NCBI RefSeq assembly: GCF_029254265.1
Contig: NZ_JAQWXX010000040.1
Location: 1-64,000, forward strand
Direction of reading: 5' to 3'
DNA length: 64,000 bases
Source: Algoriphagus sp.
Lineage (GTDB): Bacteria; Bacteroidota; Bacteroidia; Cytophagales; Cyclobacteriaceae
The notes beneath the pieces were generated by a model. It had not been told where the DNA came from and made no database searches. It saw only the letters and a program-made list of their open reading frames with translations. Shown here piece after piece: positions 1 to 7,011 of this stretch. A program made the position numbers and the translations under genes. Positions within the stretch are counted from its first letter, which is position 1. Every line of letters starts with the position of its first letter.

Positions 1-73
1 CATCTACCAATTTACGCTTGAATTCTTCAGAATACTTCCGGTATGGATTGATCCTTTTTCCCGTTTTTAGCAT
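1..73 (-). CDS. IS3-family transposase OrfA, N-terminal fragment
   Basis: Reading the minus strand from an ATG at 73 gives 24 residues, MLKTGKRINPYRKYSEEF followed by KRKLVD, before the window ends. The RKYSEEFKRKLV pattern is the start of the helix-turn-helix domain (HTH_Tnp_1) of IS3/IS911-type OrfA proteins, which bind the IS ends. OrfA is normally about 90-110 residues and is followed by OrfB with a DDE integrase domain; both should lie outside this window. It is truncated only by the window, so whether the element is intact is unknown. Confidence 0.65.
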   Translation of the reverse strand, partial: MLKTGKRINPYRKYSEEFKRKLVD

Positions 74-118
74 TTTTCAAGTAGCTTTAAAACGGTCAAC
101 CTATATCAGGGAATGACA
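1..118 (-). mobile_element. End of an IS3-family insertion sequence (rest outside window)
   Basis: The first ~118 bases hold the 5' end of a transposase gene on the minus strand. Upstream of it lies a stretch (about 100-118) that looks like the terminal inverted repeat, starting TGTCATTCCCTGATATAGG on the minus strand. The element is cut by the window edge, so its length, second end and target duplication cannot be seen. It ends about 32 bases before the ATG of the first permease. The terminal position is an inference from the distance to orfA. Confidence 0.6.
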
Positions 119-150
119 GATTTCTGTGGATCTAATAATTTTAAAAACCC

Positions 151-2565
151 ATGTTGCGAAATAACTTCAAAATTTCTCTTAGAAACCTCAAAAAGCATAA
201 ATCGCTTACAGTGATCAATGTGTTGGGGATGGCTGTAGGCTTGGCGGCATGTTTGCTGATCGGGTTATTTATTTTTGATGAATTGGCGTACGATCAAAAC
301 ATCAAAGATGGAGATCGAATTTACCGTGTAGCCTTGGAAACTTCCGACACCAAATGGGCAGGAAGTCCTGGACCGCTGGCAGAAGGATTGAAAAATGATT
401 TTGAGGAAGTAGAAAATTCTACACGGATCATGAAGTTTCCAGAATTGGACCAAATGCTTCTGAAAAGTGAAAGCAACGGGGAGATCAAGCAATTTTATGA
501 GACCAAAGGGTACTATGTGGATTCCACCTTTTTTGATGTAATCGATTATGAGTTTATAAGTGGTCTTCCCTCTAACGCTTTAAAAGCTCCTAATTCGGTT
601 ATTCTATCTGCTTCACTTGCTGAAAAGTTTTTTGGAGAAACCGATCCTTTAAATCAGCCAATAACTATCGGTCTGCCTTTTGGTGACTTCGATTATACCA
701 TTACGGGAGTATTTGAAGATCGCAACCGGCAATCCCATATCGATGCGAATTATTTTCTGTCGATGGAAAATAATGACATTGGAAATGGAGTCAAGCGCAT
801 GACAAGTTGGGCGGCTAACAATATCTTTTACACCTATGTGAAGCTAAAGCCAACTACTGAACCCAACGTTTTTGAAGCCAAGCTTCCTGCTTTTTTTGAC
901 AAGCATGGAGCGGCTGATTTGAAGGCTATGGGAGTGGAGAAAAGTCTGTTTTTGCAACCTCTGCAAGATATTTACCTACACTCCAATATAGAATATGAAC
1001 TAGGTGCTACCGGAAATGTCACCACGCTTTATGTATTTGGGTCAGTTGCTGGTTTTATTCTTTTGATCGCTTGTATCAACTTTATGAATTTGGCCACGGC
1101 CCGATCCGAAAAGCGATCGAAGGAAGTGGGGATTCGGAAACTACTAGGCGCGAATAAAAGAGAATTGGTTAGACAGTTTTTGGGAGAATCTATGCTAGTT
1201 TCATTGATTGGATTGATTATAGCTTTTCTTCTCGCTTCATTTTTGATGCCTTATTTCAATGACTTGACAGGCAAAGAACTCGATTTATACCAACGATCGT
1301 TTCCTTTAATTGCGATCTTCTTGTTGGCTATTGTAGCGGGCTTGCTTGCCGGAACTTATCCTGCTTTTTTCCTATCGGCATTTACGCCAAGTGCTGTTTT
1401 GAAAGGGAAATTCAGGGGAAGATTGTCTGGTTTTTCACTTCGTCAGGTACTTGTTGTTTTCCAGTTTGCTATTTCAGCTTGTCTGATCTTGATGGTTTTT
1501 GTGATCAAGAATCAGTTGGACTTTGTCCAAGATCAAGACCTAGGCTTTAATAAAGAGCAGCAATTGATCTTACCGCTCAAGAGCGAGGATGCTGTTTCAA
1601 AGTATGATGTGCTCAAAGCTGGTTTGTTGCAAAATTCAAGTGTGAAATCTGTGACCTTGGCAACGACTTATCCCGGCATTGAGAGCATTGAGAGCATGAT
1701 GTATTATGCAGATGGTAAGACTGTTGACGATGTAGTCAATATCACCAATGCTTTTGTAGGCGATGATTTTGTAGAGACACTCGGATTTCAGCTACTGGAA
1801 GGAAGATCTTTTACGGAAGAATATACCTCGGAATATCCAATGATTATTTTGAATGAGTCAGCTTTAAAATCCTTGGGATATGAAGTGGGTGAGGCGGTTG
1901 GAAGAAAGGTCCACTTCGATTGGAAAGGGGAGTTGAATACATTGGAAATCGTAGGTGTGGTAAAGGATTTTAATTATCAAAGTCTTCACACGAAGATTAA
2001 TCCTTACGCTTTTATCAAAGAAAATAGAGGCGGATACCTGATCGCTAATTTTGCAGGACCAAATACGGACGAAGTGCTAGCCACTGCCGAGTCCATCTGG
2101 GGAAAAGTCAACATTGCTGATCCTTTTATCTATTCATTTTTGGATCAGGATTTTCAGCGGAATTATGAGAAGGAAGAGCGTGTAGCAAACATCATCATAG
2201 GTTTTGCCTTGTTGGCAATAATTATAGCTTGTCTTGGTTTGTATGGACTTACCACTTTTATGACAGAGCAACGAACAAAGGAAATTGGCATTCGAAAGAC
2301 AATGGGTGCAAGCGATTGGAGTATTGTGACCTTGCTTTCGAAGGATTTTGGAAAGACAGTTTTACTGGCAATTCTGATTTCTATTCCGCTCAGTCTCTAT
2401 TTGTCAAATGCCTGGCTGGAGAATTTCGCCTTCAAAATCGAACTGAAATGGTGGTATTTTGCTGTGACTGGTTTGGTGGCTTTGATGATTGCAATGATCA
2501 CCGTGAGTTTCCAATCGATTCGATCTGCAATGATGAATCCTGTGGAAAGCTTGAAAAGCGAGTGA
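151..2565 (+). CDS. MacB/FtsX-type ABC transporter permease (duplicated, orphan)
   Basis: This 804-residue inner-membrane protein has the duplicated permease layout: an N-terminal membrane helix (about 20-42), a periplasmic MacB_PCD domain (about 50-250), a first FtsX domain (about 290-410, with a RSKEVGIRKLLGA coupling motif), a central helix near 430-455, a second periplasmic domain, and a second FtsX domain (about 685-800, TKEIGIRKTMGA). It ends in NPVESLKSE, the C-terminal signature of the family. Such proteins use a separate ATPase for mechanotransmission or export of lipids, peptides or drugs; no ATPase lies next to it. The start is chosen at the ATG giving MLRNNFKI, as in its paralogues. 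An IS end sits just upstream and may have removed its native promoter. Substrate unknown. Confidence 0.93.
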   Translation: MLRNNFKISLRNLKKHKSLTVINVLGMAVGLAACLLIGLFIFDELAYDQNIKDGDRIYRVALETSDTKWAGSPGPLAEGLKNDFEEVENSTRIMKFPELDQMLLKSESNGEIKQFYETKGYYVDSTFFDVIDYEFISGLPSNALKAPNSVILSASLAEKFFGETDPLNQPITIGLPFGDFDYTITGVFEDRNRQSHIDANYFLSMENNDIGNGVKRMTSWAANNIFYTYVKLKPTTEPNVFEAKLPAFFDKHGAADLKAMGVEKSLFLQPLQDIYLHSNIEYELGATGNVTTLYVFGSVAGFILLIACINFMNLATARSEKRSKEVGIRKLLGANKRELVRQFLGESMLVSLIGLIIAFLLASFLMPYFNDLTGKELDLYQRSFPLIAIFLLAIVAGLLAGTYPAFFLSAFTPSAVLKGKFRGRLSGFSLRQVLVVFQFAISACLILMVFVIKNQLDFVQDQDLGFNKEQQLILPLKSEDAVSKYDVLKAGLLQNSSVKSVTLATTYPGIESIESMMYYADGKTVDDVVNITNAFVGDDFVETLGFQLLEGRSFTEEYTSEYPMIILNESALKSLGYEVGEAVGRKVHFDWKGELNTLEIVGVVKDFNYQSLHTKINPYAFIKENRGGYLIANFAGPNTDEVLATAESIWGKVNIADPFIYSFLDQDFQRNYEKEERVANIIIGFALLAIIIACLGLYGLTTFMTEQRTKEIGIRKTMGASDWSIVTLLSKDFGKTVLLAILISIPLSLYLSNAWLENFAFKIELKWWYFAVTGLVALMIAMITVSFQSIRSAMMNPVESLKSE

Positions 2566-2740
2566 GATGATATAAGATATAAGATTTAGGATATAGGATT
2601 TAAAGTAAGAAAGCTGAAAATCGGCAAAGCCAAGATCCGAGAATCAAGATCTGAGAACCAAGATTCGACAACTCACAACTCACAATCGAAACCTTAATTG
2701 CTGAGTGCAACCAAAGCCATGGAAATATGGTTAACGTCGC
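2566..2740. repeat. Intergenic low-complexity word repeats
   Basis: There is no gene here. The stretch 2569-2602 is built of near-repeats of ATATAAGATTTAGGAT, and 2626-2670 of the word CAAGATYYGAGAA (CAAGATCCGAGAA, CAAGATCTGAGAA, CAAGATTCGACAA). Similar degenerate words recur after the permease ending at 12039. They look like decaying dispersed repeats rather than regulatory sites. Confidence 0.5.
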
Positions 2741-3316
2741 ATGCATACCATCGAACCTTATTATAACTGGCGTAATAGCTATATAGCTTCTGAAGACCCT
2801 CAGTCCCCATTTTTCGGTTATGAGAACAGTGAGGTTCAATTCACAGATCAGATTTATAATTTTTTGATTCACCCGCAATGGGATAATATCGGCAGCGAAA
2901 CACTTTTTCTAAAGGTAATTTATGCGGACTACGAGGATGGTTTTGCAGTAATCGAACTGATGGGAGAATGGAATGATCTTTTGCATAACGATATCATGAC
3001 GCTAAAGCGAGGAGTGATTGAGTTAATGATCGCAGAAGGGATTACTAAATACATCTTGATTTGTGAAAATGTGCTCAACTTTCACGCTGATTTGGATTCA
3101 GATGATTATTACGATGAATGGCAAGATGAATTAGAAGATGGCTGGATTGCTGTATTAAACTTGCGGGATCATGTATTTACCGAGATGTGTAAATATGGCA
3201 TCGATCGATACTTGGTCATGGGAGGGAAGCTAAACGACGTTGGGTGGAGAACCCGTCACCCAAAACAACTCTATGAAAAAATTGATGAATTGGTGATGAG
3301 GAGGTTGGGAATGTGA
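2741..3316 (+). CDS. Hypothetical protein, unrecognised, acidic and soluble
   Basis: The 191-residue product has no signal peptide and no membrane helix, so it is probably cytoplasmic. I do not recognise its family. It is rich in aromatic and acidic residues, with an acidic run DLDSDDYYDEWQDELEDGW near residues 121-139 and a strongly alpha/beta-looking core (VIYADYEDGFAVIELMGEW; GVIELMIAEGITKYILIC). The last third carries an RYLVMGGKL strand and a WRTRHPKQLYEKIDEL helix. It lies between two permeases with long spacers on both sides, so it is probably a separate transcription unit. The reading frame is coherent and in-frame from ATG, which argues for a real gene. Confidence 0.75.
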   Translation: MHTIEPYYNWRNSYIASEDPQSPFFGYENSEVQFTDQIYNFLIHPQWDNIGSETLFLKVIYADYEDGFAVIELMGEWNDLLHNDIMTLKRGVIELMIAEGITKYILICENVLNFHADLDSDDYYDEWQDELEDGWIAVLNLRDHVFTEMCKYGIDRYLVMGGKLNDVGWRTRHPKQLYEKIDELVMRRLGM

Positions 3317-3590
3317 TTTTAGATTAGAAAATATGAGTTTTCGGAATTAAGGGAGTAGGGAAATTTCATTTGATTTTTGGGCTGGAAGACCGATGACGGA
3401 TGACCGAAGCGGCCTAAAATCTAGAGTTTAACTTATTATTTGCTGCTTTGAGATCTTTTACTGGCTGAAAAGCGGATATACATAAATTTTATTTTGGATT
3501 ACTAAGGAGGTCTTCTTGCTTAAAGATTTGTTATGTAACCTTGTTGCAAAAAATGTCGTTGCTACTCCTTGAAAACAAAACCAATTGAAG
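3317..3590. other. Intergenic region with decayed repeat words
   Basis: No gene is visible in these 274 bases. Near 3383-3412 there is a purine-rich repeat (GAAGACCGATGACGGATGACCGAAG) of the kind often scattered between genes in these bacteria. No terminator hairpin or clear promoter could be identified upstream of the next small gene. Confidence 0.4.
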
Positions 3591-3950
3591 ATGAAAACTC
3601 ATAATTTATTGAGCAAATGGAAAATCAACCAAGTAATGAATCTGAAAAAGGCATCTTTCCTGCTTTTTTTAGGGCTAGCCACTTTGGCTGGGGTAGAGGC
3701 GACTACGCTGAAGGCTACAGACTCTACGAGCAATTATTCAGAAGAAAAGCCGCTGGATTTCACACTTAAAATCAATGATGTGCCTGAGCTGCCATCCATT
3801 ACCTTGGTAGACGACAAACTCAATATTGTAGCCCAATTTTACGGGGATACAAACCAATTGAAAAAACAGTTCGAAAATGTATTTGAAAATGCGACACTGA
3901 TCGCAGAATATAACCTGAGAAGAATGTATCTGATTTCTCCCAAAAAGTGA
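3591..3950 (+). CDS. Small secreted hypothetical protein
   Basis: About 119 residues. An in-frame TTG lies 6 bases upstream, but ATG at 3591 or ATG at 3636 is more likely. The second would give MNLKKASFLLFLGLATLAGVEA, a textbook signal peptide, so the true start may be 3636. The mature part (about 80-90 residues, DFTLKINDVPELPSITLVDD onward) has no cysteines and no domain that I recognise. The protein is presumably periplasmic or secreted. A strong terminator follows immediately and a long non-coding spacer precedes, so it is monocistronic. Confidence 0.65.
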   Translation: MKTHNLLSKWKINQVMNLKKASFLLFLGLATLAGVEATTLKATDSTSNYSEEKPLDFTLKINDVPELPSITLVDDKLNIVAQFYGDTNQLKKQFENVFENATLIAEYNLRRMYLISPKK

Positions 3951-3972
3951 TCGAAGTATTAAAGTGAATTTG

Positions 3973-4005
3973 AAAGCGTAAGCATCATGCTTACGCTTTT
4001 TTTTT
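3973..4005 (+). terminator. Rho-independent terminator
   Basis: A 12-bp perfect stem (AAAGCGTAAGCA at 3973-3984 with TGCTTACGCTTT at 3988-3999), a 3-nt loop and a run of T follow the small secreted protein gene. Confidence 0.9.
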
Positions 4006-4145
4006 GATAATGGGGATGCTTTGAACAGCTGAATCTGTATCCTTTTTTGATGAAAAGTTTAGGGTTAAATCCAGTGGCAATTAATTCTTTTAGCCAGTAC
4101 TTCCATTAGAAATGTCGGGTCCTTCAATGAGCGGAAGGCGGGTTT

Positions 4146-4171
4146 TGCCCGATATCGAACAAAAATGTCCG
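4146..4171 (+). promoter_or_regulatory. Three-half-site operator/enhancer-like element, copy 1
   Basis: Half-sites TGCCCG (4146-4151), CGAACA (4156-4161) and TGTCCG (4166-4171) alternate in orientation and are separated by exactly 4 bp (ATAT, then AAAA). The same 6-4-6-4-6 geometry occurs at 17062-17087 before another permease operon. The symmetry suggests binding of a dimeric regulator; a sigma-54 activator is inferred from the downstream element at 4232. No regulator gene is adjacent. Confidence 0.6.
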
Positions 4172-4231
4172 AGGTTTTGATCCAGTGAATTCAAAAATAG
4201 GCGTTTCTGACTTTTTTAGGCACTTTTCAAC

Positions 4232-4248
4232 TGGTACAGAACTGGAAT
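4232..4248 (+). promoter_or_regulatory. Sigma-54-like -24/-12 promoter candidate, copy 1
   Basis: TGGTACAGAACTGGAAT matches its counterpart at 17149 (TGGCATAAAAGTGGGAAT) in the pattern TGG-Y-A-Y-A-R-A-A-S-TGG. It begins 61 bp after the last half-site (62 bp in the other copy) and lies about 35 bp before the permease ATG. The -24 TGG fits sigma-54; the -12 element (TGG rather than TTGC) is a weak match, so the assignment is tentative. Confidence 0.45.
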
Positions 4249-4282
4249 ACACAGGAATGATCCAAAGAAACTTTTCACATTT

Positions 4283-6727
4283 ATGCTCAAAAACTACTTT
4301 AAAATCGCCGTAAGAAACCTCCTGAAGCATAAGCTTCATACAGGAATTAACTTGATCGGATTGTCGCTTGGACTGGGAGTCAGTATTCTGATTTTCTTTT
4401 TTGTGCAGCAAGAGATGAGTTTTGATTCTTTCCATGCAGATGGGGAAAAGGTTTTTAGGATAAAACGGTTTGAAATGATTGAGGGTACTTTCCGAGAAAG
4501 CTATTCTTCACCTGCAATCACCGCTCCGACTTTAGCAGCTGAATTCCCGGAAATTGAAAAAGTAACACGCATGGTTGGTGGGGGCGTTCAAGCTTATATT
4601 ACTGATGAAAATACTGATTTTCAAACTTTCATGATGGTGAGTCCTACCTTCTTGGAGATTTTTGATTTTGAATTAATCCAAGGAAATAAAAGTCAGGTAC
4701 TGGCTGATAAATACAGCGCAGTAATTACCGAAGAGACCGCGAAAAAATTCTTTGCCGATGAAAACCCAATCGGAAAATCAATCCGGTTGAAGATGGGTGA
4801 AAACTTTGAAAGCTACCAAGTCACTGGCTTATTAAAAGACATTCCAGAAAACTCGAGTATCAAATTTGAAATTCTGCTCAATGACGAAAACCTCTCTTAT
4901 TCTTTCGATGAAGAGTCTCTGACCAACTGGTTTAATATTTTTGGAGAGACTTATGTAAAGCTTTCAGATGCATCTCTAGAGCAAAATGTGGAGGCAGGAA
5001 TGGAGGCGATGATGAAGAAAGTTCTGGGTGAGGATTATAAGCAGGGAGAATATTATTTCACATTGGAGCCAATTCGCGACATGCACTTGACGGATGTGGA
5101 AACTGAGGGCATGGTGGAAGTCACCAAACCGAAGTTGCTTTTAATCCTAGGTGGAATTGCATTTTTAATTTTGTTAATAGCTAGTATCAATTTTACCACC
5201 ATGGCTATCGGTCGGGCGACTACTCGAGCTAAAGAAGTTGGGGTTCGGAAAACGATGGGGGCAGACTTTAAGCAACTGATTTTCCAATTTTTGACTGAAG
5301 CCTTTTTGACTACGCTACTTGCATTGGTATTTGGGTTGATTTTGGCAGAAGTGCTTTTGCCTACATTCAATGAGCTTTTTGAAAAGGAATTAAACCTAAT
5401 CTATGGTCCTTCCCAGATCGGGATTCTAATTGGTTTGATCCTATTGATCACTGCTCTGGCTGGAGCATATCCAGCACTATTCATGTCGAGCTTGAAGCCC
5501 ATAAAGGTTTTGAAAGGGAATCTGTCGATGAATTTTGGAAAGCAGGCACTTCGAAAAGGCTTGGTCGCATTTCAATTTTTCATCTCCTTCTTACTGATTG
5601 CTGCGACATTGATCATGGTAAATCAGATGAATGCCATTCGAACCTTTGATTTGGGTTTTGATCAGGAGATGGTTTTGATGGTGGATGTGCCCGATTTCCC
5701 ATCTAAGAGTTTTGAGACTTCTGTAGAGGAAAGTTTCAAACAAGCCGAGCTATATCGCCAAGCATTGATTCGGAGATCGGAGGTGCAATCAGCAGGGATT
5801 TCCATTGCGACTTATGGAGATAATGCATTTTGGCAGGCTGGATTTCCATTGGAGGATGGCAAAAGCTTTAACTACAGGATCAATTTCGTAGGGGGTGATT
5901 ATGTGAAAACATTAGGTTTTGAAATCTTGGAAGGGCGCGATTTGGATCCAGCTCCTGGGGCTGATTCTGCAGCTTTTTTAATTAATGAAGCATTTGCTCA
6001 AGCTATGAATTGGGATGATCCTACGAAGGAAATACTAGATCCCAGCCGCTTTGATCCACATCAAATAGTTGGTGTAGTTAAAGACTTCCATCACTCTTCA
6101 CTCTATAAAGAAATTGAACCGGTTCTTATTGCTAAAAGTCCAAAAATAGCTTTTAGTGGAATTAATAGATTGATGATTCAATCCACGACTAATCCAAAGG
6201 TGCTAGTGAAAGGTTCTGGGACAGACTTTGAAGCATTTAAAGCAGTTTTGGAAAGTGAGTGGAAAAAGACTTTTCCATCCGAAGCCTTCTCTTTTAACTT
6301 TATGGATGAGACCGTACAAGAGCAATACAAAGCAGATGAGCGCTTGGGGAAAATGGTTTTCCTTGCGGCTGGAATAGCGATTCTAATTGCAGCGATGGGA
6401 TTATTTGCTTTAGTAGCACTTAGTATTTCAGGACGGACCAAAGAGATCGGGATCCGAAAAGTCCTTGGCGCTTCCAGTTGGAGTATCAGCTGGATGTTTA
6501 ATAAAGAGTTTTTAATTATCACTTTGATAGGTGTGTTCTTCGCATTACCGCTGAGCCTGTATTTGATGCAAGATTGGATTTCTCAGTTTGCCATAAAAGA
6601 ATGGCCTTCTTGGATCAGCTTTGCAATGCTTGGAATAGGAGGAATAGGATTCACGCTCTTGATTGTCTCAGCACAATCTTACCGAGCCACACAGATGAAT
6701 CCGGTGGAGACACTGAAGGACGAATGA
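4283..6727 (+). CDS. MacB/FtsX-type ABC transporter permease (duplicated, orphan)
   Basis: An 814-residue inner-membrane permease with two MacB_PCD periplasmic domains and two FtsX domains. The first FtsX block carries RAKEVGVRKTMGA (about residue 315-330) and the second TKEIGIRKVLGA (about 715-730). It begins MLKNYFKIAVRNLLKHK and ends NPVETLKDE. No ATPase is encoded next to it; like its neighbours it must borrow one. It heads a run of three co-directional permeases (4283, 7012, 9628) and is preceded by the three-half-site element and sigma-54-like promoter, so expression under an enhancer-binding activator is inferred. Substrate unknown. Confidence 0.93.
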   Translation: MLKNYFKIAVRNLLKHKLHTGINLIGLSLGLGVSILIFFFVQQEMSFDSFHADGEKVFRIKRFEMIEGTFRESYSSPAITAPTLAAEFPEIEKVTRMVGGGVQAYITDENTDFQTFMMVSPTFLEIFDFELIQGNKSQVLADKYSAVITEETAKKFFADENPIGKSIRLKMGENFESYQVTGLLKDIPENSSIKFEILLNDENLSYSFDEESLTNWFNIFGETYVKLSDASLEQNVEAGMEAMMKKVLGEDYKQGEYYFTLEPIRDMHLTDVETEGMVEVTKPKLLLILGGIAFLILLIASINFTTMAIGRATTRAKEVGVRKTMGADFKQLIFQFLTEAFLTTLLALVFGLILAEVLLPTFNELFEKELNLIYGPSQIGILIGLILLITALAGAYPALFMSSLKPIKVLKGNLSMNFGKQALRKGLVAFQFFISFLLIAATLIMVNQMNAIRTFDLGFDQEMVLMVDVPDFPSKSFETSVEESFKQAELYRQALIRRSEVQSAGISIATYGDNAFWQAGFPLEDGKSFNYRINFVGGDYVKTLGFEILEGRDLDPAPGADSAAFLINEAFAQAMNWDDPTKEILDPSRFDPHQIVGVVKDFHHSSLYKEIEPVLIAKSPKIAFSGINRLMIQSTTNPKVLVKGSGTDFEAFKAVLESEWKKTFPSEAFSFNFMDETVQEQYKADERLGKMVFLAAGIAILIAAMGLFALVALSISGRTKEIGIRKVLGASSWSISWMFNKEFLIITLIGVFFALPLSLYLMQDWISQFAIKEWPSWISFAMLGIGGIGFTLLIVSAQSYRATQMNPVETLKDE

Positions 6728-6748
6728 GGGATTTATGATGTCTGAAAA

Positions 6749-7006
6749 CGTCATTGCGAGATCTTTTTTCCGATTGTGGAAATAGGCAAACAACTCAAAG
6801 ATTGAAGCAATCTGTTGGAGGAAGCAGATTGCTTCGGAAATGGAAAAATATTATTACAAGGATGAGTCGCTTATTTCCTCGCAATGACGAAAGAGACTGT
6901 CCTCGAATATTGAATAGAAGTAATACCCTGTCATTGACGGTTCAGATTGCTTCGGATTTGAAAAAAAATATAAAAAAATCAGAGGAATAAATCCTCGTAA
7001 TGACGA
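6749..7006. repeat. Dispersed inverted-repeat element (CGTCATTGCGAG type), one full and one partial unit
   Basis: The full unit (6749-6889) has outer arms CGTCATTGCGAG (6749-6760) and CTCGCAATGACG (6878-6889), and inner arms GAAGCAATCTG (6804-6814) and CAGATTGCTTC (6825-6835). A decayed second unit (about 6929-7006) keeps CAGATTGCTTCGG and ends CCTCGTAATGACGA. This outer/inner arm pattern is a known dispersed repeat of many bacterial genomes. A 78-codon open frame across it is not a gene. The last bases of the second unit create an ATG at 7000, upstream of the true permease start at 7012. Confidence 0.75.
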
Positions 7007-7011
7007 ATACC

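Noticed and set aside
5053..5370. Minus-strand open frames inside the permeases (also 265-492, 6178-6522, 7194-7535, 9045-9266)
   Set aside because: They are antisense shadows of strongly conserved coding regions, with no start-site context or family match.
6754..6990. A 78-codon plus-strand open frame between two permeases
   Set aside because: It lies entirely within the dispersed inverted repeat and has no coding character (the arms of the repeat are translated).
7000..7011. Upstream ATG for the permease (MTNTMLKNY)
   Set aside because: The ATG is formed by the repeat tail; ATG 7012 gives the N-terminus shared by all paralogues.
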